Positions 18,001 through 26,615 of a stretch of 64,000 nucleotides of DNA are shown here, in pieces. Source of the stretch: an uncultured Chitinophagaceae bacterium (GTDB lineage: Bacteria > Bacteroidota > Bacteroidia > Chitinophagales > Chitinophagaceae). The stretch covers positions 682,001 through 746,000 of the forward strand of contig CALCII010000011.1 in assembly GCA_937907395.1 (NCBI GenBank). The letters are read 5' to 3'. How positions within the stretch are numbered: the first letter of the stretch is position 1; each line of letters opens with the position of its first letter. The position numbers and the translations under genes were made by a program. The notes beneath the pieces are model-generated. The model ran no database searches. It saw only the letters and a list, made by a program, of their open reading frames with translations, and was not told the DNA's origin.

Positions 18001-18417
18001 GAAAAAGAAGGTGTTTATAACCTGTTGGTTGATAATGAAAACCTTCCATTATATTTGACAGATGTGGACATTATGAGTGAAGATGTGCCCGGCTGGATGG
18101 TGGCTTCCAACAGCAACATAACGGTAGCTTTGGATGTAACCGTAACACCGGAACTGCTCAACGAGGGGAATGCCCGTGAACTGGTAAACCGTATACAGAA
18201 AATCAGGAAGGACAGCAATTTTGAGCTTACCGACCGGATTACTGTAAAAATATCAGGCCACCCGGAGCTCACCCCCGCCATCACTCAATTTAAGTCCTAT
18301 ATTTGCGCCGAAATTTTGGCAGACAACCTTGAAGAAGACCCGGCTTTGCAAGACGGTGTTGACGTTGAGGTGAACGATCATTTAATTAAAGTACAAGTAT
18401 CCAAAAAAGGAGGATAG
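15013..18417 (+). CDS. ileS: Isoleucyl-tRNA synthetase, type 2, with GxHH signature
   Basis: Class I synthetase charging tRNA-Ile. The 1134 residues match the longer, eukaryote-like IleRS2 form: PPSANGMPGIHHV at the active site, GGWDTHGLPVELGVEKELG, the CP1 editing domain (with TTPWTLPSNLGL), DQTRGWFYTLHAIGS, and KMSKRLGN (Lys680). The usual HxGH signature reads G57-I-H-H60 (15181-15192); this GxHH form is known from a subset of type 2 enzymes. The start is the ATG at 15013, preceded by AAGGAG with a five-base spacer, rare in this phylum. The last codons (Lys-Lys-Gly-Gly) also form the Shine-Dalgarno sequence of the next gene. Confidence 0.96.
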   Translation: MSLKYREFSQLNLPSVDQEILSKWQEEQAFEKSVELRDGATPFVFYEGPPSANGMPGIHHVISRTLKDLVCRYKTMQGFQVKRKGGWDTHGLPVELGVEKELGITKEDIGKKISVEAYNQKCREAVLRFKDKWDDITQKMGYWVDLNNPYITFENNYIESLWWLLKQMYKKGLLYESVSIQPYSPAAGTGLSSHELNQPGTYKDVKDTSATVMFRAAQDEKSKFLHDAVHGAEVFFMAWTTTPWTLPSNLGLTVGPNIEYALVQTFNPYTHLPINVVLAKDLISKYLKAEGENGDFDGYNGEQKLIPWKTVATFKGSQLEGLHYEQLLPYEANSIEEVKRITPDADPFRIIVGDFVTTEDGTGIVHTAPAFGADDYKVGKKFNIGIITMVDREGKFVDGLGEFSNRYVKNYKDDPEYADVNVDICVKLKKENRAFKVEKYEHSYPHCWRTDKPILYYPLDAWFIKTTALKDRMVELNKTINWKPKSTGEGRFGNWLENMVDWNLSRSRYWGTPLPVWRTEDGEEEICIGSVEELLQEAEKAKQALGGDVNASISKEKLDLHKPFVDSIVLVSASGKPMKRVADLIDVWFDSGAMPYAQWHFPFENVQTFAQNYPADFIAEGVDQTRGWFYTLHAIGSLVKESVQEELKKHGVEVNDQKYPGLAYKTVVSNGLVLDKNGNKMSKRLGNVVDPFQTIQTYGADATRWYLITNASPWDNLKFDIEGIKEVQRKFFGTLYNTYQFFVLYANVDGFTFKEEYIPVDQRPEIDRWILSSLNTLIKQVTEAMDDYEPTQAGRLIETFTDEHLSNWYVRLCRRRFWKGEYEHDKICAYQTLYECLVTVAKLMAPVSPFFSDLLYRNLNQVTQLNNETSVHHTLYPVADVAKMDAGLEERMQLAQDASSLVLSLRKKVNIKVRQPLQKVLIPVLNPAMKEQLQKVEDLIRNEVNVKEIEYLTPDNTFIKKKIKPNFQVLGKKLGGKMKAVATALGNFSQEQIAELEKEGVYNLLVDNENLPLYLTDVDIMSEDVPGWMVASNSNITVALDVTVTPELLNEGNARELVNRIQKIRKDSNFELTDRITVKISGHPELTPAITQFKSYICAEILADNLEEDPALQDGVDVEVNDHLIKVQVSKKGG
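18407..18413 (+). promoter_or_regulatory. Strong Shine-Dalgarno inside the end of ileS
   Basis: AAGGAGG with a five-base spacer to the ATG at 18419 is a textbook ribosome binding site. It fixes the start of the downstream gene and suggests coupling with ileS. Confidence 0.6.
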
Positions 18418-18418
18418 C

Positions 18419-19327
18419 ATGCCAGCGAAAAAGAAAACAGCAAAACCCGCAGCTAAAAAGCCTGCAAAACCAGCTAAACCAGCCGCCAAACCGGCTGCGA
18501 AGAAAGCTGCTGCAAAACCAGTTGCGAAACCAGCCCCTAAAAAGGCGGCCAAGCCTGCAAAACCAGTAGCCAAGCCTGCTGCGAAGAAAGCTGCTGCGAA
18601 GCCAGTTGCGAAACCAGCTCCTAAAAAAGCGGTTCCTGCAAAACCCGTTGCTGCCAAGCCAGCTCCTAAAGCCCCGGTTAAACCAGCCCCTAAAGCAGTA
18701 AAACCTGAGCCTAAGAAAGTGGTGGCTGCACCTGCACCGGCTCCTAAACAGGATGTACATATCAAACCACCCGTTAAAAAAGCAATACAGGATTTGAAAA
18801 AAGAAGCAAAAGCAAAAGCGAAGCCCGTAGAAGTGAAACCTATTAAAACATCTGTTTCAACTTCTGTTAAATATCAACCCGATTTTACAAAGTCTGTACT
18901 CGATTCTAAAGCCGAAGTGAAACCACAGGGGCCAATGGTTCGTTACAGCGATTCCGATCTTACTGAATTCAGAGAACTGATTCAACGGAAACTGGAAGCC
19001 GCTAAAAAAGAACTGGTTTACCTGCAAGGGTTAATTACCCGTAAGGATGAATTAGGCGGAGATGATGGAGACGGCCGTTACATGACCATGGAAGATGGTA
19101 GTGTAAGTATGGAGCGTGAACAATTATCACAAATGGCCAGTCGCCAGATTACCTATATCGATCACCTTGAGAAAGCACTCATGCGTATCGAAAACAAAAC
19201 GTATGGTGTATGCCGTGTTACCGGTAAACTCATCGACAAAGCACGTTTACGTGCCGTTCCTCATGCTACTTTGAGCATTGAAGCGAAGATGGGACATAAC
19301 AGAGGCACTCAGATCTCAGGAGAATAA
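18419..19327 (+). CDS. DksA/TraR-like protein with histone-H1-like N-terminal tail
   Basis: 302 residues in two parts. The first ~125 are almost only Lys, Ala, Pro and Val, built from a 28-residue tandem unit (KPAAKKAAAKPVAKPAPKKA), resembling histone H1 tails and likely DNA- or RNA-binding. The C-terminal ~120 residues are a DksA/TraR-type coiled coil and finger region (DLTEFRELIQRKLEAAKKEL ... YGVCRVTGKLIDKARLRAVP). Only one of the usual four zinc cysteines remains, so zinc is unlikely to be bound; I recall this as common in Bacteroidota relatives. The gene starts one base after the ileS stop and ends at a strong terminator. Confidence 0.85.
   Translation: MPAKKKTAKPAAKKPAKPAKPAAKPAAKKAAAKPVAKPAPKKAAKPAKPVAKPAAKKAAAKPVAKPAPKKAVPAKPVAAKPAPKAPVKPAPKAVKPEPKKVVAAPAPAPKQDVHIKPPVKKAIQDLKKEAKAKAKPVEVKPIKTSVSTSVKYQPDFTKSVLDSKAEVKPQGPMVRYSDSDLTEFRELIQRKLEAAKKELVYLQGLITRKDELGGDDGDGRYMTMEDGSVSMEREQLSQMASRQITYIDHLEKALMRIENKTYGVCRVTGKLIDKARLRAVPHATLSIEAKMGHNRGTQISGE
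18430..18720 (+). repeat. Coding tandem repeat (Lys/Ala/Pro tail)
   Basis: Two nearly identical units of about 57 bases begin near 18493 and 18577 (period 84 bases = 28 codons), inside a wider run of degenerate AAACCAGC/AAGCCTGC hexamers. Such repeats are prone to length change, so tail length may vary between strains. Confidence 0.7.
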
Positions 19328-19344
19328 GAAAACAACCTTCTTAT

Positions 19345-19382
19345 AAACAAGAATGCCACTCATTTGAGTGGCATTCTTGTTT
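19345..19382. terminator. Bidirectional terminator, 18-bp stem
   Basis: AAACAAGAATGCCACTCA (19345-19362) pairs perfectly with 19365-19382. It separates the convergent dksA-like and AsmA-like genes, with A-run on one side and T-run on the other. Confidence 0.85.
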
Positions 19383-19411
19383 AATACGTTTATATTTTTA
19401 GCACAATTCTG

Positions 19412-22213
19412 TTACTGTTGCTTGCTGTTATCTGTAGCCTGGTTTGCTTCCTTCTTATCATCTGCATCGGCATCTTCATCTAAGCTTTTTCCATTTTTTC
19501 CTTTCCGGAATTGAACCACCGGGTTGTCTTGTGTACCGGTAATCGTCAAGGGAATGCCAAATAAACCAAATGGTGGTAATCCCAACCTGGCTTTGAGGTT
19601 TAATCGTCCGTCTAATCCTACCTGTCCTTCAAAACGTGGACGAAAACCTGCTACTTTCAATTTTACTTTCTCAATAGTAATGATGTTATTGGCGATTGTT
19701 GTTTTCAGCTGAACTGTTTGTTTGGCGGTGCGTTTTTCATTTAATGAATCTTTACCTGTTTTCTTTCCAATGGCGGCAAACAATTTAAATCCTTTGAACG
19801 ATGGATTTTTTATTGATAACACACCACCACCATTTAATGTATTCATAACAGGGTAAAGGCTATCATTTAGTATGCCGTTAAGCGAATAATCCAATGATAC
19901 TTTTCCTGTAACAGCAGCAGCGCTGGTGAGTAATTCCCGGAACAATTGAATTTCTTTATAGGCTGTCTGGATATCGGCTTCTTTTACATTTACATGATAA
20001 GTGAAATTTGCTTGTTTCAGATTGATGGGTTCGTAACTGCCTTCCATTTGTACAGATGCACCAGCTAAACGAAAAGCAGATTTACCGATGCTTAGTTTTC
20101 CTTTCTGAAGTGTTGCATCGGCTATCCAGTTATAGAGATTCAATCCGTTGTAATCAACTTTATCAATGGAGCTGTGAAATTGCATAGAAAGATTGGAAGG
20201 CAGCAGCACAACACCGGTTTCCGTTGAAGCAGGTGCTGAACTGGTTTTTTGCTTGTTATTGGTTGGTTCCTCTTCACTGATGAATTCGTGAACAAACAAT
20301 TCCTTACTGGTGAGTGAAAGAGTGCCATTTAATGGTGCATCGGGTTTGAGAAGATGGTTGATCAGGTTGCTGAAACTTCCGGTAATTACTGCTTTGTTGT
20401 TTCTGTAGCTGAGTTGCAACTGATCGGCAACAAGCTGATCATTATTGATATGAAAAGCACCGCTATTAATAAGAAATGATTGCGGGAAATAGGGAGTGTG
20501 TAAACTGATATTCTTTAATTCAATCGTTCCTTTATTTTGCAGTAAGTCATATCGTCCGGCTGTGGCATCTGCCTGTGATCCTTGCAGCGAAAGATCTGTT
20601 TTAATAAATCCATTTACATCATAACCATCAATGGCAAATACTTTATATAGTTTTCCAATATTAATACTTCCTTTTGAACTCACCTGGTAAACAAGATTAT
20701 TCCAGTTGTTGAGATTGGCTGTAAGTGTGAATGGTTGTCCTTCAAACTGAAAGGATATGGGTTTGATTACAACTTTCATATCATTTGCTGTGCCACGTGT
20801 ATTCAACACAGACAAATCAACAGATATATCAGTAACCGGGTTGGGATATTGATTGGTGAGCAACGTGCCCTTTTGCCAAACAATGGTTGAATTCAGTACA
20901 GGAAATAATTGTTTCGCAGTTGAGTAAGTTCCGTTTGCTACAGCATTTAATTGCAGTAAACCGCCCGGCTTCACACCTGTAATCCCGGGCAAATCCAATA
21001 CGGCCGACCAGTTATCCAGATTGGCAACTGCCTGCAGGTTTAGTTTGAGGTGCGGATTGGTAAGTCCTTTTGTTTCAACAACACCCCTGATGAAATCTTT
21101 TCCCATAGTTGCTGCTATCGTATCCAGCTTCAACTCCAGGTTATTTGTGTTCAGCTGTGGTAACAACAAATGAAACGCCAGTTGAATGTTTGTGATTTTT
21201 TGATTGATGGCTTTGGTGGCGAAGGCACCGTCTTTCACCTTCAGGTCAAAGGTCAAATCGGGCAGTTTGTTTTCAGATGCGATGTAGTCGCCTTTCAAAG
21301 ATGTTTTCAATTCCACATTACCATCCACGTTTGTTTTGTTGAGCCACTTAACATAAGCGGGGGGCAAAGCAGTAAAAAGATATTCAAGTTTTGTGTTACC
21401 GGTGCTGGCATTGAAATCCATCCGGTAACCATTTTTCAAAAAATAAAAAACACCTTTGAAAGAGACAGGAAGCTGATTGATTTTTAAATCATTCTTTCTG
21501 AAATCCAGTTCAAGCGAATTGGTGTTGATGCGGGTGCGCAGTGTGGCCTCCAGTTTTTTATCGGTGAGGTATGGTTCGCCGTCATACTGCAGGTCAACTG
21601 CTTCCATACTGATTTTTGATTTGAGCGAAAAAACAGCTTCGCTTAATTTTCCTTTTCCCAGGTAATTAAAATTGCTGGCTTTCACGAGGAAAGGAATGGA
21701 TTGGTCGTTGTAAAGAAAGGCACAGTCTTCTATTTGAATGCGTGCAATTTTTAATGTGGCCGATCCGGTATCTGCAGCAGCAGATTGCTTGCTGTTGCCC
21801 GATTTGTAAATATTATAGTTGGGCTTTCCGTCTTCGCTCACAAGTATTTTGATGTTTCCTCTGGTTACATAAATTTCATCGATACGTACTGTTTTACTGA
21901 ATACAGAACTGAGATCAACACCTAATGCAATTTCATTGGCAGCCACCAATGTATCATTGTTGAAAGGTGCCGATCCTGTGAGGGAAACATCGTACAATGT
22001 AAGTGTTAAGGAAGGGAAGTGGTTAAAGAAGGAAAGTCGTGCTTTTGAAAATTCCAGTTTGGTTTCAATGGCTTCATTCGACCATTTTTTTATTTTGTCG
22101 GATATGAAACCCGGAAACAAATACGGAATTAAAAACATGAGTACAAGAAGAAATACAATGCCTGCACCTGTGTATTTTAAGATATTCACTATTTTCTTTC
22201 CAAATTTTTTCAT
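19412..22213 (-). CDS. AsmA-like envelope protein
   Basis: 933-residue protein with one N-terminal membrane helix (KYTGAGIVFLLVLMFLIPYL) and a long strand-rich periplasmic part, the layout of AsmA/TamB-like proteins implicated in lipid traffic between membranes. Early family features: ISDKIKKWSNEAIETKLEFS, FFNHFPSLTLTLYDVSLTG. The C-terminal AsmA-like block (LNLKARLGLPPFGLFGIPLT ... GTQDNPVVQFRKG) is followed by an acidic Asp/Lys-rich tail. The start MKKFGKK at 22213 was preferred over an upstream in-frame codon that would put a basic stretch ahead of the signal anchor. Confidence 0.85.
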   Translation of the reverse strand: MKKFGKKIVNILKYTGAGIVFLLVLMFLIPYLFPGFISDKIKKWSNEAIETKLEFSKARLSFFNHFPSLTLTLYDVSLTGSAPFNNDTLVAANEIALGVDLSSVFSKTVRIDEIYVTRGNIKILVSEDGKPNYNIYKSGNSKQSAAADTGSATLKIARIQIEDCAFLYNDQSIPFLVKASNFNYLGKGKLSEAVFSLKSKISMEAVDLQYDGEPYLTDKKLEATLRTRINTNSLELDFRKNDLKINQLPVSFKGVFYFLKNGYRMDFNASTGNTKLEYLFTALPPAYVKWLNKTNVDGNVELKTSLKGDYIASENKLPDLTFDLKVKDGAFATKAINQKITNIQLAFHLLLPQLNTNNLELKLDTIAATMGKDFIRGVVETKGLTNPHLKLNLQAVANLDNWSAVLDLPGITGVKPGGLLQLNAVANGTYSTAKQLFPVLNSTIVWQKGTLLTNQYPNPVTDISVDLSVLNTRGTANDMKVVIKPISFQFEGQPFTLTANLNNWNNLVYQVSSKGSINIGKLYKVFAIDGYDVNGFIKTDLSLQGSQADATAGRYDLLQNKGTIELKNISLHTPYFPQSFLINSGAFHINNDQLVADQLQLSYRNNKAVITGSFSNLINHLLKPDAPLNGTLSLTSKELFVHEFISEEEPTNNKQKTSSAPASTETGVVLLPSNLSMQFHSSIDKVDYNGLNLYNWIADATLQKGKLSIGKSAFRLAGASVQMEGSYEPINLKQANFTYHVNVKEADIQTAYKEIQLFRELLTSAAAVTGKVSLDYSLNGILNDSLYPVMNTLNGGGVLSIKNPSFKGFKLFAAIGKKTGKDSLNEKRTAKQTVQLKTTIANNIITIEKVKLKVAGFRPRFEGQVGLDGRLNLKARLGLPPFGLFGIPLTITGTQDNPVVQFRKGKNGKSLDEDADADDKKEANQATDNSKQQ

Positions 22214-22533
22214 TCGTGCTGGTTTGTATAGTCGAAATAACACACTGCTGTTGATAACTGTTATTATAGTGCAGTAATGTTCGGTAAAATTACTTTATTT
22301 CATCCCGTAAGCCATGATGAAGAAGATGAAAGAACGTTAAATGATTTGTAGTTTTTTTTACGTCGGGCAGGGTTGCTTAGTCGTTTCCCTGGTTCGCCAA
22401 TTCTTCACAGTTGGTTTACATTGAAACAGAGTGGTTTTGTATAGGCGGGTATTCTCTTCAGATCCCACTGATAACAGAAATAAAAAAATCCCTTCGGTTG
22501 AAGGGATTTGTATGTTGCTTGAGTGTGTGCTGA
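22214..22533. other. Intergenic region between AsmA-like and RRM genes
   Basis: 320 bases on the upstream side of the AsmA-like gene and the downstream side of the RRM gene. It holds the RRM terminator (22482-22509) and presumably the AsmA-like promoter, but I saw no consensus element. No small gene is supported. Confidence 0.5.
22482..22509 (-). terminator. Terminator of the RRM gene
   Basis: Nine-bp stem (AAATCCCTT / AAGGGATTT, loop CGGTTG) followed on the minus strand by a run of seven Ts. Confidence 0.8.
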
Positions 22534-22923
22534 TTAATAATCTCTGCTGTAACCGCCGCCGCCTTTGTAGCCACCGCCGCCGTTGCCGCCACGGTATCCA
22601 CCGCCGCCGCTACCGCCTTTGCGGAAACCACCACCACCGCCGCCACCAAAGCTGCGCTTTTTAAAGCCGCCACCGCCTTCGGGTTTTGGTTGTGCTTCAT
22701 TTACAACAATTTTACGACCCTGAACGTCTGTATCGTTCAGTCCGCTGATAGCAGCTTGCGCTTCATCAGCATTTTCCATTTCAACAAAACCAAATCCTTT
22801 GCTACGACCAGAGAATTTGTCGGTTAAGATTTTGGCAGATGAAACAGCGCCAAATTGTTCAAAAAGTGCAGAGAGGTCCTCATTTGTCATTGACCAGGAC
22901 AAGTTTCCAACGTAAATGTTCAC
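22534..22923 (-). CDS. RRM-domain RNA-binding protein with Gly-rich tail
   Basis: A 129-residue protein: one RRM (RNP2-like IYVGNLSW, RNP1-like KGFGFVEM) and a C-terminal tail of Gly with Arg/Lys/Tyr/Phe (GGGGFKKRSFGGGGGGG). Such small proteins bind single-stranded RNA and are often cold-responsive; in cyanobacteria and Bacteroidota they are abundant RNA chaperones. The natural start is the GTG at 22923 giving (V/M)NIYVGNLSW; reading further upstream adds an implausible hydrophobic stretch. A spacer of about 250 bases separates it from the divergent glycosyltransferase gene and could hold a long 5' leader. Confidence 0.88.
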   Translation of the reverse strand: MNIYVGNLSWSMTNEDLSALFEQFGAVSSAKILTDKFSGRSKGFGFVEMENADEAQAAISGLNDTDVQGRKIVVNEAQPKPEGGGGFKKRSFGGGGGGGFRKGGSGGGGYRGGNGGGGYKGGGGYSRDY

Positions 22924-23170
22924 AAGAAAAAAATTAAAAATCCAAAAAAATGAACCAGAGAGAATAACTGAAGACCGGAAACTTATCAAAAAAAGAGAAG
23001 TATCAATGGTTCAGAAAGCCTTGTCTGAATTCACGTTAACATAGTAAAGATAAGGTTTTTGGGATTAGTTGGTTATTTTGCGGCTATTTTCTGTAAAAAC
23101 TAGGTGTTTTACTGAAACCCGCTCCCAGCAGCCGTTTCAGGCTGAAATGAGCGTTTAAAAAGATCAGGTC

Positions 23171-24151
23171 ATGCATATTTTAATTGTTGATACTTGTAAA
23201 ATTCCGGTTCATAAGTATGGTGGAACCGAACGGGTTATATGGTATCTGGGCAAGGAATTGACCCGGGTGGGGCATAAAGTTACCTACCTGGTGGAAGAGG
23301 GGTCGTCCTGCGAATTTGCCGATGTACGGTTCCTGGACAAATCAATGCCCATTGCCAGTCAAACCGCCGGCCCATGGGATATTGTTCACCTGAACTCCCA
23401 GCCAGACGGCATCATACAGGTGCCCTATGTGGTAACCATGCACGGCAACCTTAACGAACAGGTGCCACTTGATAAGAATACTATTTTTATTTCCCGCAAT
23501 CATGCAGAGCGATTTGGATCAGATGAATTTGTTTATAATGGAATGGATTGGGATGATTACAGCAAACCCGACCTGAGTATACCCCGGCGTTATTATCATT
23601 TCCTTGGTAAAGCAGCATGGAGAATTAAAAATGTGAAAGGTGCTGTTCAAACCATTGACCTTACCCGAAATGAAAAACTGTATGTGTTAGGTGGAACAAG
23701 ATTGAATGTGAATATGGGATTTCGTTTTACAACCAGCATGCGTACCCGTTTCTTTGGCATGGTGGGCGGAGAAGAAAAAAACAAGTTACTCAATGGTTCC
23801 AAGGGATTGGTGTTTCCGGTGCGGTGGCATGAACCATTTGGATTGGCACTAACAGAAAGTTTGTATTACGGTTGTCCCATATTTGGCACACCTTACGGAT
23901 CGCTTCCGGAAATCACAGGTGATCGATTTGGATTTCTTTCAGCCAATGCCAAAGAGTTAGCTCATGCAATTGATGAAGCAGATTTTTCGCCTAAGGAATG
24001 TCATGAGTATGCAGCGGAAACGTTTAATTCAAGATTGATGGCACTTTCTTATTTACGTATGTATGAAAGAGTGCTTAATGGCAAAACCATTCATACACAA
24101 AATCCCATGTTGAAAGAAGTACAAACCGAAAAATTTCTTCCCTGGAAGTAG
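23171..24151 (+). CDS. Glycosyltransferase, GT4-like
   Basis: 326-residue cytoplasmic protein with a GT-B layout: N-terminal PVHKYGGTERVIWYLGKEL loop typical of GT4 enzymes and, near residues 215-240, FPVRWHEPFGLALTES followed by YYGCPIFGTPYGSLPEI, the donor-nucleotide site with the E-x7-E pattern. It probably transfers a sugar from a nucleotide donor to an envelope or storage glycan; the substrate cannot be read. It is shorter than most GT4 enzymes (about 370-400) but both domains are present. It stands alone and is convergent with the exporter gene with only seven bases between stops. Confidence 0.85.
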   Translation: MHILIVDTCKIPVHKYGGTERVIWYLGKELTRVGHKVTYLVEEGSSCEFADVRFLDKSMPIASQTAGPWDIVHLNSQPDGIIQVPYVVTMHGNLNEQVPLDKNTIFISRNHAERFGSDEFVYNGMDWDDYSKPDLSIPRRYYHFLGKAAWRIKNVKGAVQTIDLTRNEKLYVLGGTRLNVNMGFRFTTSMRTRFFGMVGGEEKNKLLNGSKGLVFPVRWHEPFGLALTESLYYGCPIFGTPYGSLPEITGDRFGFLSANAKELAHAIDEADFSPKECHEYAAETFNSRLMALSYLRMYERVLNGKTIHTQNPMLKEVQTEKFLPWK

Positions 24152-24158
24152 TGTTGAA

Positions 24159-25982
24159 TTATTTCACCTCCTGCAGATCCACCAGTTTTTTGTAGAAGCC
24201 GTCTTTAGCCACCAGTTCATCATGTGTACCACGTTCTACAATAGTTCCTTTCTGCAGCACAATAATTTCATGGGCATGGCGAACAGTAGATAAGCGGTGT
24301 GCAATAACCAGGCTGGTACGTTCCTGCATCAGATGATTGATGGCATCCTGTACCAACCGTTCACTTTCAGTGTCAAGTGAGGAGGTAGCTTCATCCAGTA
24401 TGAGGATGGGCGGATTTTTTAATACAGCTCTTGCAATGGTAACACGCTGGCGCTCACCACCACTTAGCTTGGTCCCACGGTCGCCAATATTTTCATTGTA
24501 GCCATTTTCTTTCCTGCTGATGAAATCATGTGCGTTGGCAATTTTGGCTGCTTTTTCAATAATCTCTGTACTGGCATCCGGATTGCTTAATGCAATGTTG
24601 TTGGCAATAGTATCGTTAAATAAAATGGGTTCCTGCGTAACAATGCCCATCAGTTGACGCAGGCTGTTAATGGAATAATCCTTAATATTTTTTCCGTCAA
24701 TTAATATTTCGCCCGAACTCACATCATGAAAACGTGGAACAAGATCTGCTAATGTTGATTTGCCCGACCCGCTGGAACCTACCAGTGCAATTGTTTTCCC
24801 TTTTTCAAGTTTCAGATTGATATTGTTTAATATCACTGCATCGCCATAAGCAAAGGATACATTTCTGAATTCAATTTCTTTATTGAAGCTGGCGATCTCA
24901 ATAGCATCCTGTTTTTCATCCACCACAACCGGGGCATCCAGTACTTCTTCAATCCGTTCAATAGCGGCAATACCACGACGGGTATTATAGTATGCCGATG
25001 AAAGTGATTTGGAGGGATTAATGATTTGTGTGAAAAACAGAATATAAGTAATGAAACCATCCGGACTTAAACCTCCGGCATCATTACTCAGTACTAATTT
25101 TCCGCCAAACCATAATACACCACATAAAACAACAACGCCTAAAAACTCAGACATGGGTGATGCAAGATCTTTCCGGAAATTGATTTTATTTCTCAGGTGA
25201 TTCAGCTCTGCATTTACTTTATGAAATTTATCACCAATCAGCTTTTCGGCCGTGAATGCTTTAATCACACGCATGCCACCCAGTGTTTCATCCAGTATCG
25301 ATAAAACAATTCCATTTTTCACCTGTGCATCACTGGATTGTTTTTTTAATGAACGGCTCACTCTTCCGATTATAAAAGCAGTAGCAGGAAGAAATATGAA
25401 AAGAAATAAAGAAAGCTTCGGGCTCAGCAATACCATCATAACCAGGTAAAACAAAATGGTAAGTGGTTCTTTGATCAGCGTTTCCAGTGCGGTTAACATG
25501 CTCCACTCAATTTCCAATGCATCATTACTCATTCTGGAAATGAGATCGCCTTTTCGTTGCTCAGAAAAATATCCGATGGGCAGTTTTAATACTTTATCAA
25601 ACAGATCGGCTCTCAGTCTTGTCATTACACCATTTCTCACCGGCGAAAGAACTCTGTAGGATAAATAGAGAAAACCATTTTTGAGAAAGATGGAAACAAT
25701 GATAATCACACAAATAAATGCAAGGGCTGTTTGTTCATTTTTACTGCTGATGATATAACTGATCTGGTAACGCAGGTATTCCAATATCCCTTTGGCTGAA
25801 AAGGAAAACACTGGTTCCGTTAAAATCCGGGCACTTTTATCGAACAGCAACTGCAGGAAAGGCGCCAGCATGGCCAGCGATACCATAGAAAAAATGATCG
25901 AAAGCAGTATGAAAAAAAAGTAAGAGACAACATTGGATTTAAATGCTGCCAGGTACTTAAAAATCCGTTTAAATTGTTTCAT
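24159..25982 (-). CDS. ABC exporter, MsbA/lipid A type
   Basis: 607-residue half transporter: six membrane helices (about 1-330) fused to an ATPase. Walker A GSSGSGKST (Lys408), signature LSGGERQRVTIARAVL, Walker B ILILDEATSSLD and the H-loop IAHRLST are all intact. The family fits MsbA-like lipid or LPS flippases, acting as a homodimer; the exact cargo is not visible. The start MKQFKRIFKYL is a clean ATG. The gene is divergent from rbfA across about 100 bases. Confidence 0.88.
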   Translation of the reverse strand: MKQFKRIFKYLAAFKSNVVSYFFFILLSIIFSMVSLAMLAPFLQLLFDKSARILTEPVFSFSAKGILEYLRYQISYIISSKNEQTALAFICVIIIVSIFLKNGFLYLSYRVLSPVRNGVMTRLRADLFDKVLKLPIGYFSEQRKGDLISRMSNDALEIEWSMLTALETLIKEPLTILFYLVMMVLLSPKLSLFLFIFLPATAFIIGRVSRSLKKQSSDAQVKNGIVLSILDETLGGMRVIKAFTAEKLIGDKFHKVNAELNHLRNKINFRKDLASPMSEFLGVVVLCGVLWFGGKLVLSNDAGGLSPDGFITYILFFTQIINPSKSLSSAYYNTRRGIAAIERIEEVLDAPVVVDEKQDAIEIASFNKEIEFRNVSFAYGDAVILNNINLKLEKGKTIALVGSSGSGKSTLADLVPRFHDVSSGEILIDGKNIKDYSINSLRQLMGIVTQEPILFNDTIANNIALSNPDASTEIIEKAAKIANAHDFISRKENGYNENIGDRGTKLSGGERQRVTIARAVLKNPPILILDEATSSLDTESERLVQDAINHLMQERTSLVIAHRLSTVRHAHEIIVLQKGTIVERGTHDELVAKDGFYKKLVDLQEVK

Positions 25983-26083
25983 TGTAAAAATTGATCGGCG
26001 AAGGAATATTCCCTCAGATTCACTTTATCTTTCGCTTAAACGCAGCAAAGTAACTACTTTTACAGCGTTTAATTGTTGCAGAT

Positions 26084-26452
26084 ATGTTAGAAGGTAAACG
26101 TCAGAAACAGGTGGCAGGGGTCATTCATGAAGAAATGACAACGATTTTCAGAAAGCTGGGATTGAATATAATAGACGGCGGTTTGGTCTCCATTGCCTCT
26201 GTCAAAGTAACCCCCGATTTGCTGGAAGCACGTATTTATTTAAGTGTGTTTCAGGCAAAAGAAAACCAGGCTGTTTTACAGCGGGTGGAGCAGGCTGCAC
26301 ATGAAATAAAAAGAGAACTGGCGGCCCGCTTGAAGCACCAGTTACGCCGCATCCCCGAAATCAAATACTTCCTCGACGATACACTTGATCATGTATTTAA
26401 AATGGAAGAATTGTTGAAGAAGATTGAAGATGAGAAGAAAGAGAAAGAGTGA
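26084..26452 (+). CDS. rbfA: Ribosome-binding factor A
   Basis: 122-residue KH-like protein that helps 30S maturation (16S 5' end) and cold adaptation. Family features: N-terminal GKRQKQVAGVIHEEMTTIF, SVKVTPDLLEARIYLSVF, and the C-terminal RRIPEIKYFLDDTLDHVFKM. The tail is Lys/Glu-rich. Followed by low-complexity spacer and then a permease gene in the same direction. Confidence 0.93.
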   Translation: MLEGKRQKQVAGVIHEEMTTIFRKLGLNIIDGGLVSIASVKVTPDLLEARIYLSVFQAKENQAVLQRVEQAAHEIKRELAARLKHQLRRIPEIKYFLDDTLDHVFKMEELLKKIEDEKKEKE

Positions 26453-26530
26453 TAAATGCTGAATGCTAAGTGCTGAATGTATAGGGCAGAAGGCTGAATT
26501 CAAAAGGCAAAAGGTAAAAAGCAAAAGGCA
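26453..26530. repeat. Degenerate purine-rich intergenic repeats
   Basis: Repeated short words (TGCTGAATG, AAAAGGCAAAAGG) fill about 80 bases between rbfA and the permease gene. They are non-coding and do not form a hairpin. They look like members of a loosely conserved intergenic repeat class seen at other places in this window. Confidence 0.45.
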
Positions 26531-26615
26531 GTACTACTAAAGACAAATGAAACTGAATTTTCTTGTTCTTTCAACTTAACACTTACAACTTATAACTTCT
26601 TAATCTGCTACTTCA

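Noticed and set aside
18382..18765. Two long open frames on the minus strand, rich in Gly/Ala/Phe or Arg/Phe/Ser
   Set aside because: They are mirror images of the Lys/Ala/Pro repeat of the DksA-like gene and have no start signals or neighbours of their own.
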